A stretch of 64,000 bases of DNA. It comes from Glycine soja. Taxonomy: Eukaryota > Streptophyta > Magnoliopsida > Fabales > Fabaceae. The position numbers and the translations under genes are program-made. The stretch spans positions 48,670,767-48,734,766 of the forward strand of contig NC_041016.1 of NCBI RefSeq assembly GCF_004193775.1, given 5' to 3'. Shown here piece by piece: positions 24,000 through 36,399 of this stretch; position 1 is the stretch's first letter; each line of letters starts with the position of its first letter. The notes beneath the pieces were generated by a model. The model made no database searches, had not been told where the DNA came from, and saw only the letters and a list, made by a program, of their open reading frames with translations.

Positions 24000-25400
24000 T
24001 ATCAAAATTAACCATTATAAAACAAAATAAAAAAGGAAAGGAATAAAAAAGTGTGTAGAAAAATCCAAGACTATATGAAGTTTTCTCTGTAACAGAAAGA
24101 TTTGTTTTTATTATATTTATAGTTTCAAGATTACAAGTTATTGTGAGGTTGAATATTGAATGAAAGAAAAATGGGTCAAATTAAGACGACTTCTAGTGTG
24201 CATGAGTGGAAATAGGTCATGCACCATGCATAACATTTTCCAATCCTTGGATATATTTGCTCTATAATGAATTGAGAAGATTACCTAGTTTCAACCATAA
24301 AAGATCATTTTATTTTATTTCTGCTCTCCCATTTTCCAAAGTATCCTTCTTTCTCTTCCCGGCTTCCTCCTCCACCTGACACTCCACGACTCTTCTTCCT
24401 TCTCTTGCAAGTTGCTCTTTAATCCAAAGAAATCAAATTGAAAATTGGAATAGATTCAATTAAAAATAAAATTATACAACAGATCTATGAAATCAAAAAC
24501 CAAGAAATAGAAGAAATTAAAAAATAGATTCAAAAATTAGATCCCCTTTCTTGAAGAAATTACAAACAAATTCAAAACAAAAAATGAACAAATTAAAAAA
24601 TAAATTTAGAAATCATGTCTAGCAGTCTCTCAATAGATCCAAAAATTCATAAACAAAAATCAATGAAATTACAAACAGATTCATCACCACCGCTATGCAC
24701 TATCACAAATCTACAAGCCATCGTCACCATCGCACCAACGAAAGTTGACCACCATTGTAGAAGAGACAATCTTTTTCACAAAACCCACTCAAAGAAAAGT
24801 CACCAAATAAAAATGGAATGATCGTAATCAAGAAAAGGAAAAGCAAATTTAAGGTTTCATTTTTTTGTTAGATCTGAGTTTTCTTTTTTCAGATCTAGAT
24901 GTGCATAGGTCGAAGAATGCTAACATTGCGTCACAAAGACATCTGACATCCAACTCCTCATAAAAGATCAAGACCAAGATCCTTTGGAGATGTCAAAAAA
25001 GGCACGTCAATACCGAAAGCGGTTATCTGACAAATGAAAAAGGTTTTCTGACTAAGTCACAAAATGGAGGGTTTTCATGATTCTACTTGTTCTATTGACA
25101 TGGTGTGAGTCAAGGATGGCAAAGGAGGTGACACGGTGTTGGAGAGGGTAAAGCCCTAGAACTGACTAATTATGAAAAAGGATCCCCTATGATTGAGACT
25201 AGTTTATCACATTCAATTTGTGTCTTCCTTTTTTATAAGCTTATAATCAATGGCTATAAATTCCTTCGCACGATGGAAGACCTATCCTCACTTGCACATA
25301 CTAGTCTTCCGCTCCTGAATTAAAAGTCAAAACCCATCTTTTGTGGCCCAAGAAAGAAAAATCACTTAGTTGTTAGTGAAGTTTCTTTTTAGGGTATTGT
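24000..25400. other. Spacer, no gene recognised
   Basis: AT-rich with a CT-rich tract at 24,325-24,420 that resembles a plant leader but is followed by no long ORF. The 68-codon frame at 24,615-24,821 is His/Thr/Lys-rich and unrecognised. Confidence 0.35.
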
Positions 25401-25514
25401 TATTTGCACTACCACTTTTGTTAACGACATTACCCATGTTGGTGCATTTTATCCATATTCCAAAATTGTCCCCTGAAAAATTGCACAATGAAATCTTGTT
25501 TTTGTTGTGCAATT

Positions 25515-26519
25515 TGTGAATGTTCGTATACATGATTTTGATGATGCCAAAGAAGAATCAAACAAGGCCGCTTCAAAGGATAAGCTTTTGTTTCAAGATT
25601 AATTTAAGATTGTTTCAACAAACAAAGCCTTGTTTCAAGATTCACTAAAGATCAAGCCTTGCCTCAAAACAAAGGGTTTCAAAGTCATGCAAGGCTCTGG
25701 TAATCGATTACCAGAAGGGAAGAATGAAAAAGAGTTGTTGAAAAGGGTTTTGAATTTGAATTTTGAACATGTAATCGATTATCATATGTCTGTAATCGAT
25801 TACCAGCAACGAAACTCTTGAAATTCAAATTCAAAAGTCATGATCCTTCAAATTATAACTGTGTAATCAATTACACAAAAATTGTAATCGATTACCAGTG
25901 AAGAGTTTTCAGAAAATATGCAAACAGTCAAATCTTTTGATTGGATTTGTGAATGGCCATCAAATGCCTATATATGTGTGACTTGGGACGAAATTGGGAG
26001 AGAGTTTTTCTGAACTGAAATGTCTTATCCTCTCAAAAAGATTCCTTGGTCAAACACTTGCATATTCAATAAGGAATCTTGGTTGATCTTCAATTGTAAT
26101 ATCTTTCTCTTTCAAGAGAGATTTCTTCTTCTCTTCTTCTTACTTCTGAAAAGGGATTAAGAGACCAAGGATCTCTTGTTGTAAAGGATTCTTGAACACA
26201 AGGGAAGGGTTGTCCCTGTGTGGTTTATACTTTGTAAAAGGAGTTTTACAAAGAGAGTGGAAAATCTCAAGTGGGTTACTTGAGTGCTGGACGTAGGCAT
26301 GGAATTTGTCGAACCAGTATAAAACTGTGTTTGCATTCTCTCTTCCCTTATCTTATTTATTTTGTTGCAATCAATTGTATCTTGCATGTTTAAAGAACAT
26401 TATTAAATTGATTGCTGCTTCTGCATTCTGAGCCTATCTCTTTTAGAAGGGGGTTAAAAGTTTGTTAGTGAAAAATTAATTCACCCTTTCGTAAGTTATT
26501 GAGGCCACAAGGTCTAACA
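25515..26519 (+). repeat. 5' LTR of the SIRE1-like element
   Basis: 1005 bp, TG...CA ends. Six or so 'gtaatcgattacc'-type palindromic motifs cluster at 25,700-25,900. A TATA-like CTATATATG lies at about 25,968. The U5 side is pyrimidine-rich. The 3' LTR lacks a stretch of about 13 bases present here near 25,598. Confidence 0.88.
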
Positions 26520-26521
26520 AG

Positions 26522-26533
26522 TGGTATCAGAGC
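26522..26533 (+). other. Primer-binding site for initiator tRNA-Met
   Basis: TGGTATCAGAGC starts two bases after the 5' LTR, the canonical PBS of plant Copia elements, and continues AGGGTTC. Confidence 0.9.
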
Positions 26534-26572
26534 AGGGTTCTTGTTTAAAGTTTAAAAATTTCAAGAATAGAT

Positions 26573-27230
26573 ATGGTCTCATCTAATTTTGCATTTCCTG
26601 AGGGAAAATCTATTAATAGGCCTCTTATGTTCAATGGTGAGGGTTATCATTATTGGAAAACCCGAATGCAGATTTTTAAAGAAGCCATAGATTTAAAGAT
26701 ATGGGAAGTCATTGAATTTGATTCCTTTATTCTTACAATGGTAGAGAGAAATGCAACTACATAAAAAAAACTAGAGAAGAAAGAAGATGATGATGAAAGA
26801 AGAAAGAAGAAGATTCCTCCTTAGCCCCAAAATGTTGAATGCGATCAATCTGGGCACATGAGATTCAATTGTCCTGTTTTCAAAAGAAGAATGAAAAATC
26901 TGACAAGAGGAATTTGAAAGAGAAGGAAGAAAAGAAAGGATACATCACTTGGGAAGATAATGTCATAAATTCTTCAAGTGATTCAGAGAATAAAATCATA
27001 AGTCTGGGTATCATGATGAAAGACTATGAAAATGGAGAAGAGCAAAGTTGATACATTGATAGCAATTTCTCCAAACACATGGCAGGCATCAAAGTTTATT
27101 CATATTTCTCCCCAAGATAAGTGGATATGTGATTTATGAAGACAACAAACAAAGGTCACATTTCTCCCCAAGAAAAGTGAATCTCAAGAAAAGTGAATAT
27201 GTGATTTATGGAGACAATAAGCAAAGGCCA
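26573..27230 (+). pseudogene. Remnant gag and protease-proximal coding sequence of the SIRE1-like element
   Basis: The gag start is an ORF at 26573-26764 with NRPLMFNGEGYHYWKTRMQ, typical of Copia gag N-termini, ending in an in-frame stop. A large deletion joins it to a zinc-knuckle remnant (VECDQSGHMRFNCP, about 26,832-26,875) that has lost its first Cys. After a frameshift comes an acidic, Ser-rich gag tail (YITWEDNVINSSSDSEN, frame 26839-27051). At about 27,050 a degraded DSxxSKHM motif marks the protease/pre-integrase region. Deletions, stops and frameshifts mean no functional protein. Confidence 0.75.
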
Positions 27231-27838
27231 CTTGATCAACATGCCCAACAAGTAATATCAAATGATACCAACATGTCACTTGTCTTTGATTGATTACTTT
27301 TGATGCTTGTTTTCTACTTGAGTTTAGACTGTTCTTGATGATTGTGATTGAATTTGATTGATTGTGCTTGTTGGAATGATGTGTTTGTTTTTGCTTGATT
27401 GATCTTCAATGTTTGTTAGTTTGATTGATTGATTATATTTAATATTTGATTGATTGTGTTTGATGATTGATTGTGTTTTTTGATTGATGTGTTGGTTTGT
27501 CTTGGTTTATGAATGACTTTGTTTAGATACTGGATATGTGTTTTTGTGAGTGCACAATAGTTTGTTTTAATGTCTTTTGGTATCACTTGACTTTCATACA
27601 TTGCAACAAGTGGTAACATTTTTCTTCTCTCTATTCATGATTTGTTTTTGATGATAACAAAGGGGGAGAGATATAAGATAAAATAGTAAAGGAAATTATC
27701 TATTCTTTATGAGACAACGTTTTATATATGAAATCTATGAAATCTTCAATATAAGCAATCATTGCAAAATCAAGGGGGAGTAAAACTATATGCAAATAGA
27801 TATTTTCTTTTGTTGTTGCTCCTAACCTACAGGTGGTT

Positions 27839-28001
27839 GTCATCATCAAAAAGGGAGAGAATGTAAATTATGCAAGCTTTGATGATGTCGAGAAGAAATC
27901 ACATGTTTGTCATCATCAAAAAGGGGGAGAATGTGAATCATGTATGTTTTGATGATGTCAAAAAGAAATCACTTCGTTGTCATCATCAAAAAGGGGAAGA
28001 A
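27839..28001 (+). repeat. Repeated polypurine-tract units in front of the 3' LTR
   Basis: Three tandem units of about 65-70 bp share 'gtcatcatcaaaaagggggaga' then 'atgt-aat...tttgatgatgtc-a-aagaaatca'. Each unit carries its own AAAAAGGGGGAGA-like polypurine tract followed by an LTR-start-like ATGTGAAT. The last unit abuts the true 3' LTR (28,002). A further isolated AAAGGGGGAGAG is at about 27,659. Multiple PPTs are a reported trait of Sireviruses. Confidence 0.75.
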
Positions 28002-28997
28002 TGTGAATGTACGTATACATGATTTTGATAATGTCAAAGAAGAATCAAACAAGGCCGCTTCAAAGGATAAACATTTGCTTCAAGATTGCTTCAACAAACA
28101 AAGCTTTATTTCAAGATTCACTACAGATCAAGCCTTGCCTCAAAACAAAGGGTTTCAAAGTCATGCAAGGCTCTGGTAATCGATTACCAGAAGGGAAGAA
28201 TGAAAAAGAGCTGTTGAAAAAGGTTTTGAATTTGAATTTTGAACATGTAATCGATTACCATATGTCTGTAATCGATTACCAGCAACGAAACTCCTGAAAT
28301 TCAAATTCAAAAGTCACGACCCTTCAAATTATAACTGTGTAATCGATTACACAAACATTGTAATCGATTACCACTGAAGAGTTTTCAGAAAATCTGCCAA
28401 CAGTCACATCTTTTGATTGGATTTGTGAATAACCATCAAATGCCTATATATATGTGTGACTTGGGACGAAATTGGGAGAGAGTTTTTCTGAACTGAAATG
28501 TCTTATCCTCTCAAAAAGATTCCTTGGTCAAATACTTGCATATTCAATAAGGAATCTTGATTGATCTTCAATTGTAATATCTTTATCTTTCAAGAGAGAT
28601 TTCTTCTTCTCTTCTTCTTACTTCTGAAAAGGGATTAAGAGACCGAGGGTCTCTTGTTGTAAAGGATTCTTGAACACAAGGGAAAAGTTATCCCTGTGTG
28701 GTTCAGACTTTGTAAAAGGAGTTTTACAAAGAGAGTGGAAAATCTCAAGTGGGTTGCTTGAATACTGGACGTAGGCACGGAATTTGCCGAACCAGTATAA
28801 AATTGTGTTTGCATTCTCTCTTCCCTTATCTTATTTATTTTGTTGCAATCAATTGTATCTTGCATGTTTAAAAAACATTATTAAATTGATTGTTGCTTCT
28901 GCATTCTAAGTCTATCTCTTTTAGAAGGGGGTTAAAAATTTGTTAGTGAAAAATTAATTCACCCCTTCATAAGTTATTGAGGTCACAAGGTCTAACA
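28002..28997 (+). repeat. 3' LTR of the SIRE1-like element
   Basis: 996 bp, same termini and motif order as the 5' LTR, followed directly by the CAATT target duplication. Differences from the 5' LTR are scattered substitutions and one short deletion, consistent with independent decay after insertion. Confidence 0.88.
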
Positions 28998-29369
28998 CAA
29001 TTGAGGGGTGAAAAGAAATACACAACGAAAGTACGTTTTTGTTGTATAAGTTTATAATGAAATCATATTTCATTATGTATTTTTTCACCCCCAATTGCAC
29101 AAAGGAAACATGGTTCTGTTGGACAATTTTTCATGATCCCTAGATAATACAACAAAATCATTATTTCATTTTGTAAGCTTACTTTTGCCTCTTTTATATA
29201 ATGAAATTGTATTTCCATTGTATTATTTTCTATTGTACATAAAAAATGCAGGAGAAAGAAAAAATGATGATAAGAAGAATGGAAAAAGAAAAAAGAGAAA
29301 TGGATGAAAAAAATGTGAAAAAAAAACACTTTTCTCTATTCTGGCTACTTATCAAAAGTGGTAGTGGGG

Positions 29370-32260
29370 ATATTAATTTCTTTCTTTTTATTTTGTTTTT
29401 ATGGTCTAGATATCATTATTCCTTAGACCCAAACCCAACATTTTTTGAGCTTGTGATGATGATATTTTTAATCAGAAACGTGGAGTCCAAGAATGATATA
29501 GCCGAACCCTTGGAATCTTTTTTGGCATGCAAACCTATTGAACTAGAAGAATTACAAGGCCACTGTCATATTTTCTGTCAAGTCACGTAAAACCAAATGT
29601 ACTACTGACCATTGTACGTAAGGCCGAGCATTGGCTTGTGTTATATGAGGGTTAAACTTGATAAAGAAAAAGCAATAAACTTAACTTTCAGTTACTTTGA
29701 GCATTGAAATTGTTTTATGTTTTGCTTCAATTGCTGGTTATATAGGGGGATGAATTATAGAACAATTATCATTTTCATATTTTGCTTTCATAATATTTTT
29801 AGATTATTAAAAATTTTTACATCAATTAATTTAAAATTATATTTTATATCTTAAAATAATTATCATCAAAATTAATAAATTTATCATAATGATTTTAAGA
29901 GTTATAAAATCAGGTTAGTACTCCACTAAATAAAAAGAAAATATATTGTAATTTTGTACTTTTTTTACTATATTTTTTTTTCTCAACTAAACATATTATT
30001 AATAATATTGTCTAATTTAAGCTTAAATAAAGTAAAATAATAAGTTATTAAACATACTGATTAATATATTGAAATTAAAGTTAAATATAATTCTTAATGA
30101 GACTTTATTTATCTTCCACTAAATTTTGAATTAATTAACATCCATTTTTCCTGATCATTTGAAGGGTTAACAAAAAAATAAGAAGGTGAAATAATATTTT
30201 TTTTATAAAAATACATATATAGCAAATGAAGTGAAAATATAAGAAAAAAATTGTTAAGGTGCATCTGCACAGATATAGGATTTGATTAACATTTGGCTTC
30301 TTGTAGTGCTTAAGCCACGAGATGGTGTATTTGTTTTATGATAAGACTTATTTAAAAGTATTTTTATTCTATTTTTTCATTAAAATTGAATTTTAACCAA
30401 TCTTCAGTAACTTTTAGTGTCGGTTTTTATTTTATAAATTATTAAAAACAACTCCATTTTGTATAAAAAATAATATAAAAAACATTTATAACACTTCACC
30501 TAAATTTGAATTCCACTTTTTGTAGTTATTTCATCAATTTGCACTCGAACTGTTATGGCAAATCTAAATTTAACTCATTTTTATCCAAGCTCTGATCAAC
30601 TTACCTATCCTACTATGTACTAAGAACAATACGTTGTTGGTTGAAATTTTTATATCCTCCCACATGGTTGCACTATTGATCCTCTTTATCATTTTTGAGT
30701 TATACTACCTACAAGACTTTTTTGTAATGATGAATGGTATTAAAGGTTTTTAATTTTCTCTCATCCCGAAATATGTCTTACTTATTGTATCATTTTAAAT
30801 TTAATATAATTTATATATTTTTTAAAAAAAAAGTAAGTGAAACCCAAAAAAACAAATTAGAGTATATATTAGACAATAAATGTATGTAGGGAAACTTCAC
30901 TATCGCAAAAGAGTCAAGAAATGGTATAGACAACACCGCCCCGCCCCCCAATTGCAAATGCAAACTCATAATCCTCACCAGCAAATGTGGTTCCTCTAGA
31001 ATAAGCATATTTTCTTCAATACAGTATGTGAGAACTGAAAAAATAAATGTGAAATGACTTGTCGTATTTTGTGGGAAGGAGAATCACATTAATGCACATG
31101 GAATTATGAAACCTGACAAAAAAAAATAAAAATAAATTAGGCCATGTGTTGGGAAATGTACTCTTCAGTTTGAGGCATGGGATTTGGCCAAGTACATATA
31201 TATATAATGTTTACTCATACATGTTTGGTTTAATTTTTAAATTAAAAAAAAATATTTTTCCTTGGAATAAGTTTTTACTCAAATTTCTATTATCCAGATC
31301 TTACTAGAAATTAGTAATATATTTAGATAACACACAAGAATAAATTCTACTCCATAAAATTATGATAATATCATACAAAAATAAAAACAACTATTTGTTA
31401 ATATGTTTTTACTATAAAAAATTGATTATTTTTTTGCCATTAAACTAATCTAAATACACTATAAAACAAACATGTATGATGTAAATAACTAATTAAATGT
31501 GTGTTTGGACAGGCATATAATCAATTTTGGATCTGGCTAGACACATAATAATCAATTTTGGGCCAAAAAATCGTGTATAATATAATCATAAATTTTGAGA
31601 AGTAACTGTGTGTTATTGTGGCTTCACCAAGATTAGACACAATTTTTTTTTTACCTTGCTATCATTACAAACATGTATTAAATGAAAAGTTTATAAAAAA
31701 AATATTTATATTATAAGTAAAGAAAGAAAAAGAATCAAGTAGTAAATACTTCAACTTTGCTTAAGAGGGGGGTCCACACAAAAACCCTACGGATGAGTGC
31801 ATGCAATACAGTTTCTCTGAAATTCACTCCTTCCAACCTAACGGTCAAATTTTTTTGTTGCCCGTAGATAGATATAAAAGCTACCCTCTTTCAAGAATCC
31901 GAGCACAAGTAAGGTATGTTTCCAATACAAGATATACTGATAGCTCAACACACACACCCATTTCAGAAGAAAAAAAATAAAAATCCCTCGAGTTTGATAT
32001 AAAAACAAACGTATTACTAACAAGTGTTTTTGAGACATTACTTAAAAAAATTTTAAAAAATATTGATTGTGTAACATATAAAAGAATGGAAACAAATTAT
32101 GAGAAATATAATTTTATGTATCCCAATAAAATATTTCTCATTTTAATTTTTTAATTAATACCTCAAGAACAATAATCAATATTCGTCTACAAATAAAAAT
32201 ACTTTTAATTAAAGAAAACTTCGTAAAACAAAACAATAAAACAAAAGAAAAAGAGAAGTG
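29370..32260. other. Gene-poor AT-rich spacer
   Basis: No protein similarity recognised. The ORF at 29,246-29,590 is mostly Lys/Glu-rich low complexity overlapping the end of the split transposon. A dispersed-repeat phrase 'gtgtgtttggacaggcat' with two 'ataatcaattttgg' copies occurs at 31,500-31,565. Nothing else stands out. Confidence 0.4.
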
Positions 32261-32319
32261 TTCTTTCATTTCCACTTTGTCATGCAGAAGATCCTCCCTC
32301 ATTAATTACCAACCTTTGT

Positions 32320-32830
32320 TTTTTTTTTTTCTCCCTCTCTCTCTCACACACTCTGACTGACAGAGAGAAATTGAGAGACAGAGGCTTGACATGTTCAAGG
32401 ATTAGTTTTTATATGCTTGTATTGTGGAGGTGAAAGATGAGATTCCCAAATAAAGAAAACAAAGGGTATGGAGAGAGAGAGAGAGAGTATAGGAGATTCT
32501 CTCAATGCAAGAAATAGTAAAGGGTGGAGATCACATGTAGAATATAAAAAACTTTAGGTTGAATGGGGAAAAGAGAAAAAGGATCCCATACTAAAGAAAC
32601 TATTTTCACAAGTCAAGATGCAAAAAACGATTTTCCCTTGAAAGAAGGGCAAGCACAAACACACATGATATATCCCCCTTATTATTATCCATCATCCTCC
32701 ACTAAAGTAATTACTAGCACTAATCAAAATGTAGTTGTTTTGTGACCCCTCTTTTTTTTCTCCCCCAACTTTTGGTTACTTTTTTTTCTCTCTCCCTTTT
32801 CATATTCATTTCGTTGGTGGTTAAAATAAA
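32320..32830. other. CT/GA-rich region resembling a promoter-leader, no ORF attached
   Basis: Contains CTCTCTCTCTC (32,333-32,344), a GA run (32,470-32,487) and several CT tracts, all typical of plant core promoters and 5'-UTRs. The 60-codon plus-strand frame at 32,563-32,745 is Ser/Thr/Tyr-rich and unrecognised. This could be the 5' region of a non-coding transcript. No support beyond composition. Confidence 0.25.
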
Positions 32831-32999
32831 GTAGGGTCAATGTGGTTGGGAGTATATATGTGCAATAATGGAGCTACAATATTGAAAGAGAAATGTGAAG
32901 AGAGTTGACAAGGTGGAATCAATCTAGCAGCTACTTCTCATCTACTCATCTTCCAATGGATTCTTTATCTGTCTAATTCATCTCACTTTTTCAAGAAAC

Positions 33000-35900
33000 T
33001 TGATAAGGTTGGCAATTAGTACTAATTGTTTAAACCTCAAATTCTTTGGCTAATTAATTGGGTTAAATTGAATGTTCTCTTACTTTCCGTCTTATTAATG
33101 CCGAGGGCCATGCCATACTTGAAGGATAAAAAAAAATAAAGGTTATAAATTTTTAAATCATGGAAAAAGATGGCCCTCCATATGCAATAATAATTTCTTT
33201 TTTCTGCCAAGATCCTGATGCAATAATTCATGTTACTTCATGATCACGTCCCATTCGTTTCCATTATTCATAATAATATAACCAAATTAATGTCCCTAGC
33301 TTTTTTATATGCACATTTTCTAATCCAACATTAAGCTATCGGGAATATCGAGGACTATAAAAAAGAAAGGCCAATTTGCCATATATGAACAATGCATTGT
33401 TTCTGTGTCTGTACGGCATGCCTGCCTTATGCAGCTTACTTTTACTTTAAAATTAATAAGGCTAAGGTTTAGGCATAATTTTGTATATTTATAAAATTTT
33501 AAATAGTTTTTTATGATATTTAATAATAATATGATATCTGTGTAAACATGTCACATCAAGGATTATTTTAAAGTAATATGACATTACATGATTAGAGGCA
33601 TGTTTTGCCATTTTTATTTAATAATAGACATCACTTTAAAGTTTTAATATATATATATATACTAAAAAATGATTAGAAGAATGAAATGATATTAAATCAT
33701 AGTTTTAGAAATTAAAATCACATATTTTATCCTAAACTTAATTATCTATTTAACTAATACAATCGTATCCTTTTGAGTGCATGCTAATCATATTTAATTT
33801 ATTTCATGCTATTATAAGGCTAAAGCTCCACAATTCCTCCGCAACGTGCTAACTAAATTTTGCACGTAAAACTAAATCAACTTGAGGAATCCTTGGTTGG
33901 CACTGCCATTAATTTCATTTGCCTTTGTAGTTTTAATTTATTTATTTTTATGGATTGATCAGTTAATATTGACCTGGGAATAAAATTTTGGCCATGTTTC
34001 CTCGTTGGCACTTGCTGAAGAGATTCATGCATGTATTTGTTATTTCTTTTTTGTCTCCTAAAAGCAAGCTAGCGTGTCCAAGATTTGGATATGTAAACAA
34101 TTAATATATAATGTTTATTTAAAGTAAAAAACATGCTACAAAAAAAAAAAAAAAACTATACAACAAACATCGTATGGTTTTATTTTGTTTGAGATCATTG
34201 TGTAGTAAATTGAATATCATTGCAGCTTTTCCTTGCCCCTTATGCCGCTCATAATAACAAAGTAATAATCATAATAACAGCATATGCTGCCTTCCTAAAA
34301 AAAAGCATATGCAGATAAACTATTTTAGACAAACTACATCTCCATGTCTCATTGTAATGATATTTCCCAAGTGATGAGAATAAATGTTTTATATTTTTAT
34401 TGATTAATACTTACATAAATGTCATACTATTTTTATTTATAATAATTTGAATAATAACTTGTGAAAATATTAAATTTTATTTTTATTATTCACAAGAAAC
34501 CTTTTTAAATAAGACAACATAAAAACGATATAATTTTTTCTATAAAATTGTTAATAAAAATAAAATAGTAAATTGTTTTCTCAAATTATATAATTTTTTT
34601 TTATAATTTATGAACCAGCATCAGGTGATTAATTGAAGAAATATAATTCTAAAGTATCCTACAACTTCTTCTTACTAATCCATCTATTTATTAAATAAAA
34701 AAATAAACATATTTTCAGTTTTTGAGATATTAATTAAACGTATTTACTTTTTATTCAATACTTTATTTATTTAATATTATGAACATATAAATAAACACGA
34801 AATATTTTCTTTTAAAGAAACCACATATGTAGACTTTATAGTGAGATCTGCCTTAAAGTAGGGCCAAAAAGTGTATTTAAATCTTATATTGAGATTCTAC
34901 CAAAAGAAAATATCATATTGATCGAGATGGAGAAAAATAATCAAATTCTATAAGATACATTAATTTCAAAATTTCAACTGAAATGATACGTTGAATATAA
35001 AATATATTTAGCATTAAATAATTATGAATACCATTAAGCTAATCGATTAATTTCTTTCAAGTATTAACATATATGATGTTATCTGTTCATGTCGAAGGTA
35101 AATCATGAACTTTGACATGATTTTATGCACACCTTAAAAAGAAAATGGCAGCTTAATCAAACATTAATGAGATAGATTACTTCCCAATAATACTGTATAC
35201 CTTAAATAAAATAGACAAGCATACTTTATATAACATTTCATTAAAATTAACATTATATTAAAAGTATATAACGTCTATCCTTCATTGGTTGCCACTAATT
35301 CTTCAACAGAAAGGTTTTTTAGAAGAATGGTCTTCCTTTCTTTTCGGGTTAAACCTTGGCGGCTAAGTTTGTGCAAATTGTGAACTCAACCACCTCATGT
35401 GTGTGTCAATTCTAGCTCACCTTACTTTCAACTTTCAAGTTGTTTCCTTAGGGTTTTGACAATTAAGTCTTATAGATACGTAATGAAGAGAATGAACAGC
35501 CAAATTAAACAATTATAAGTTCACAATTTTATCAATTATCATAAACATTGCATCTTCAAAATATAATTAATAAGCAACCCATATTTTTACCATTTATTCT
35601 AAATATTAATACCTTAAATAGAGACATAGGTACTGAACATGACTATATATGATGATAGGCAACTTTCATGGAAAAGTGACAACGTAATACACGCAACCAC
35701 GTATGGAAGCTAGCTAAACAATAATGGACTCAACACATCCATGTCTATCCACAACTTCGAAATTCTTGCCATGAATAGGTGGATATGGACAAAGTGTTGG
35801 ATTCAGAGAATGCATTGTGTATGAAAGCTTGGCAATCTCGAATTAATTAGACCTTACTAGAAGTTAGATTTTGAAGGGAATTTCAATGGAAGAAAGCCTA

Positions 35901-36390
35901 CGCATTCAAAAAAGTAAAAAAAAAAAAGAAAGATAAAGTCGTGACCACAAAACAAATTATATCCTCACAAAAGTTCAACATTAATTATTAGAAGTTAATG
36001 CATACCCCCTTTTCCCCTTTTCATACACGAAAAAGATGTATTATCACTTTGATTTTAGAATTTTGTCGCATATTTGAAGTCCATCAAAATATCTCGTCTA
36101 TATTCAATGCATTGTTTTTATTTTTAATAAAAAAAACTTTTCGAAAATTTTGTCCCATGTAAACTCAAGACGTATCACAAATTTGAACCGAAAAAATTAA
36201 AGAGAAAGAATGTAATTTGTTTGGTTGGAAATTCTTTTTTACGCAAAGTTTACGTTTCTAGAATCCAGATCCAAGGTTAGGGAAAATATAAGTTCTAGAT
36301 TCAAATGAAAGTGTCTTTGGAGGTATTTTTTCTGTTTCTTTTTAATTGTTTATTCCAGAAGAAATTTTGGTTTTCTTATTTATTTCAAAA
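33000..36390. other. Gene-poor AT-rich spacer
   Basis: Poly-A/T tracts, short TA runs (33,646-33,660) and no recognisable coding sequence on either strand. Confidence 0.45.
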
Positions 36391-36399
36391 ATTGAATGT

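Larger units (their letters stand above)
25515..28997 (+). mobile_element. SIRE1-like (Sirevirus, Ty1/Copia) retrotransposon, internally deleted, non-autonomous
   Basis: Complete termini: a 5' LTR at 25515-26519 and a 3' LTR at 28002-28997, both beginning TGTGAATGT and ending CTAACA. They are about 95% identical by eye. A perfect 5-bp target duplication CAATT lies at 25510-25514 and 28998-29002. A primer-binding site complementary to initiator tRNA-Met follows the 5' LTR. Only about 1.48 kb of interior remains, versus several kb in full elements. It holds a gag start, a damaged zinc knuckle, a protease-proximal scrap (DSNFSKHMAG at about 27,056), GATT-rich non-coding DNA and repeated polypurine tracts. 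Reverse transcriptase and integrase are gone. LTRs contain several ATCGATTAC motifs, a hallmark I associate with soybean SIRE1. Confidence 0.88.
25407..29366. mobile_element. Older inverted-repeat transposon (CACTA/MITE-like), split by the SIRE1-like insertion
   Basis: The left terminus CACTACCACTTTTGTTAAC (25,407) matches the reverse of the right terminus, CACTACCACTTTTGATAAG (29,366). Removing the nested retroelement and one copy of its target site leaves an element of about 470 bp. Inside the right part, 'ttgtgcaattgaggggtgaa' (across the insertion junction) and 'ttcacccccaattgcacaa' (29,084-29,102) form another inverted pair. The CACTA start suggests an En/Spm relation, but the expected 3-bp target duplication (TTG versus GGG) does not match, so class is open. 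Confidence 0.45.

Noticed and set aside
29246..29590. 114-codon ORF
   Set aside because: Starts in Lys/Glu low complexity and crosses the end of the inverted-repeat transposon.
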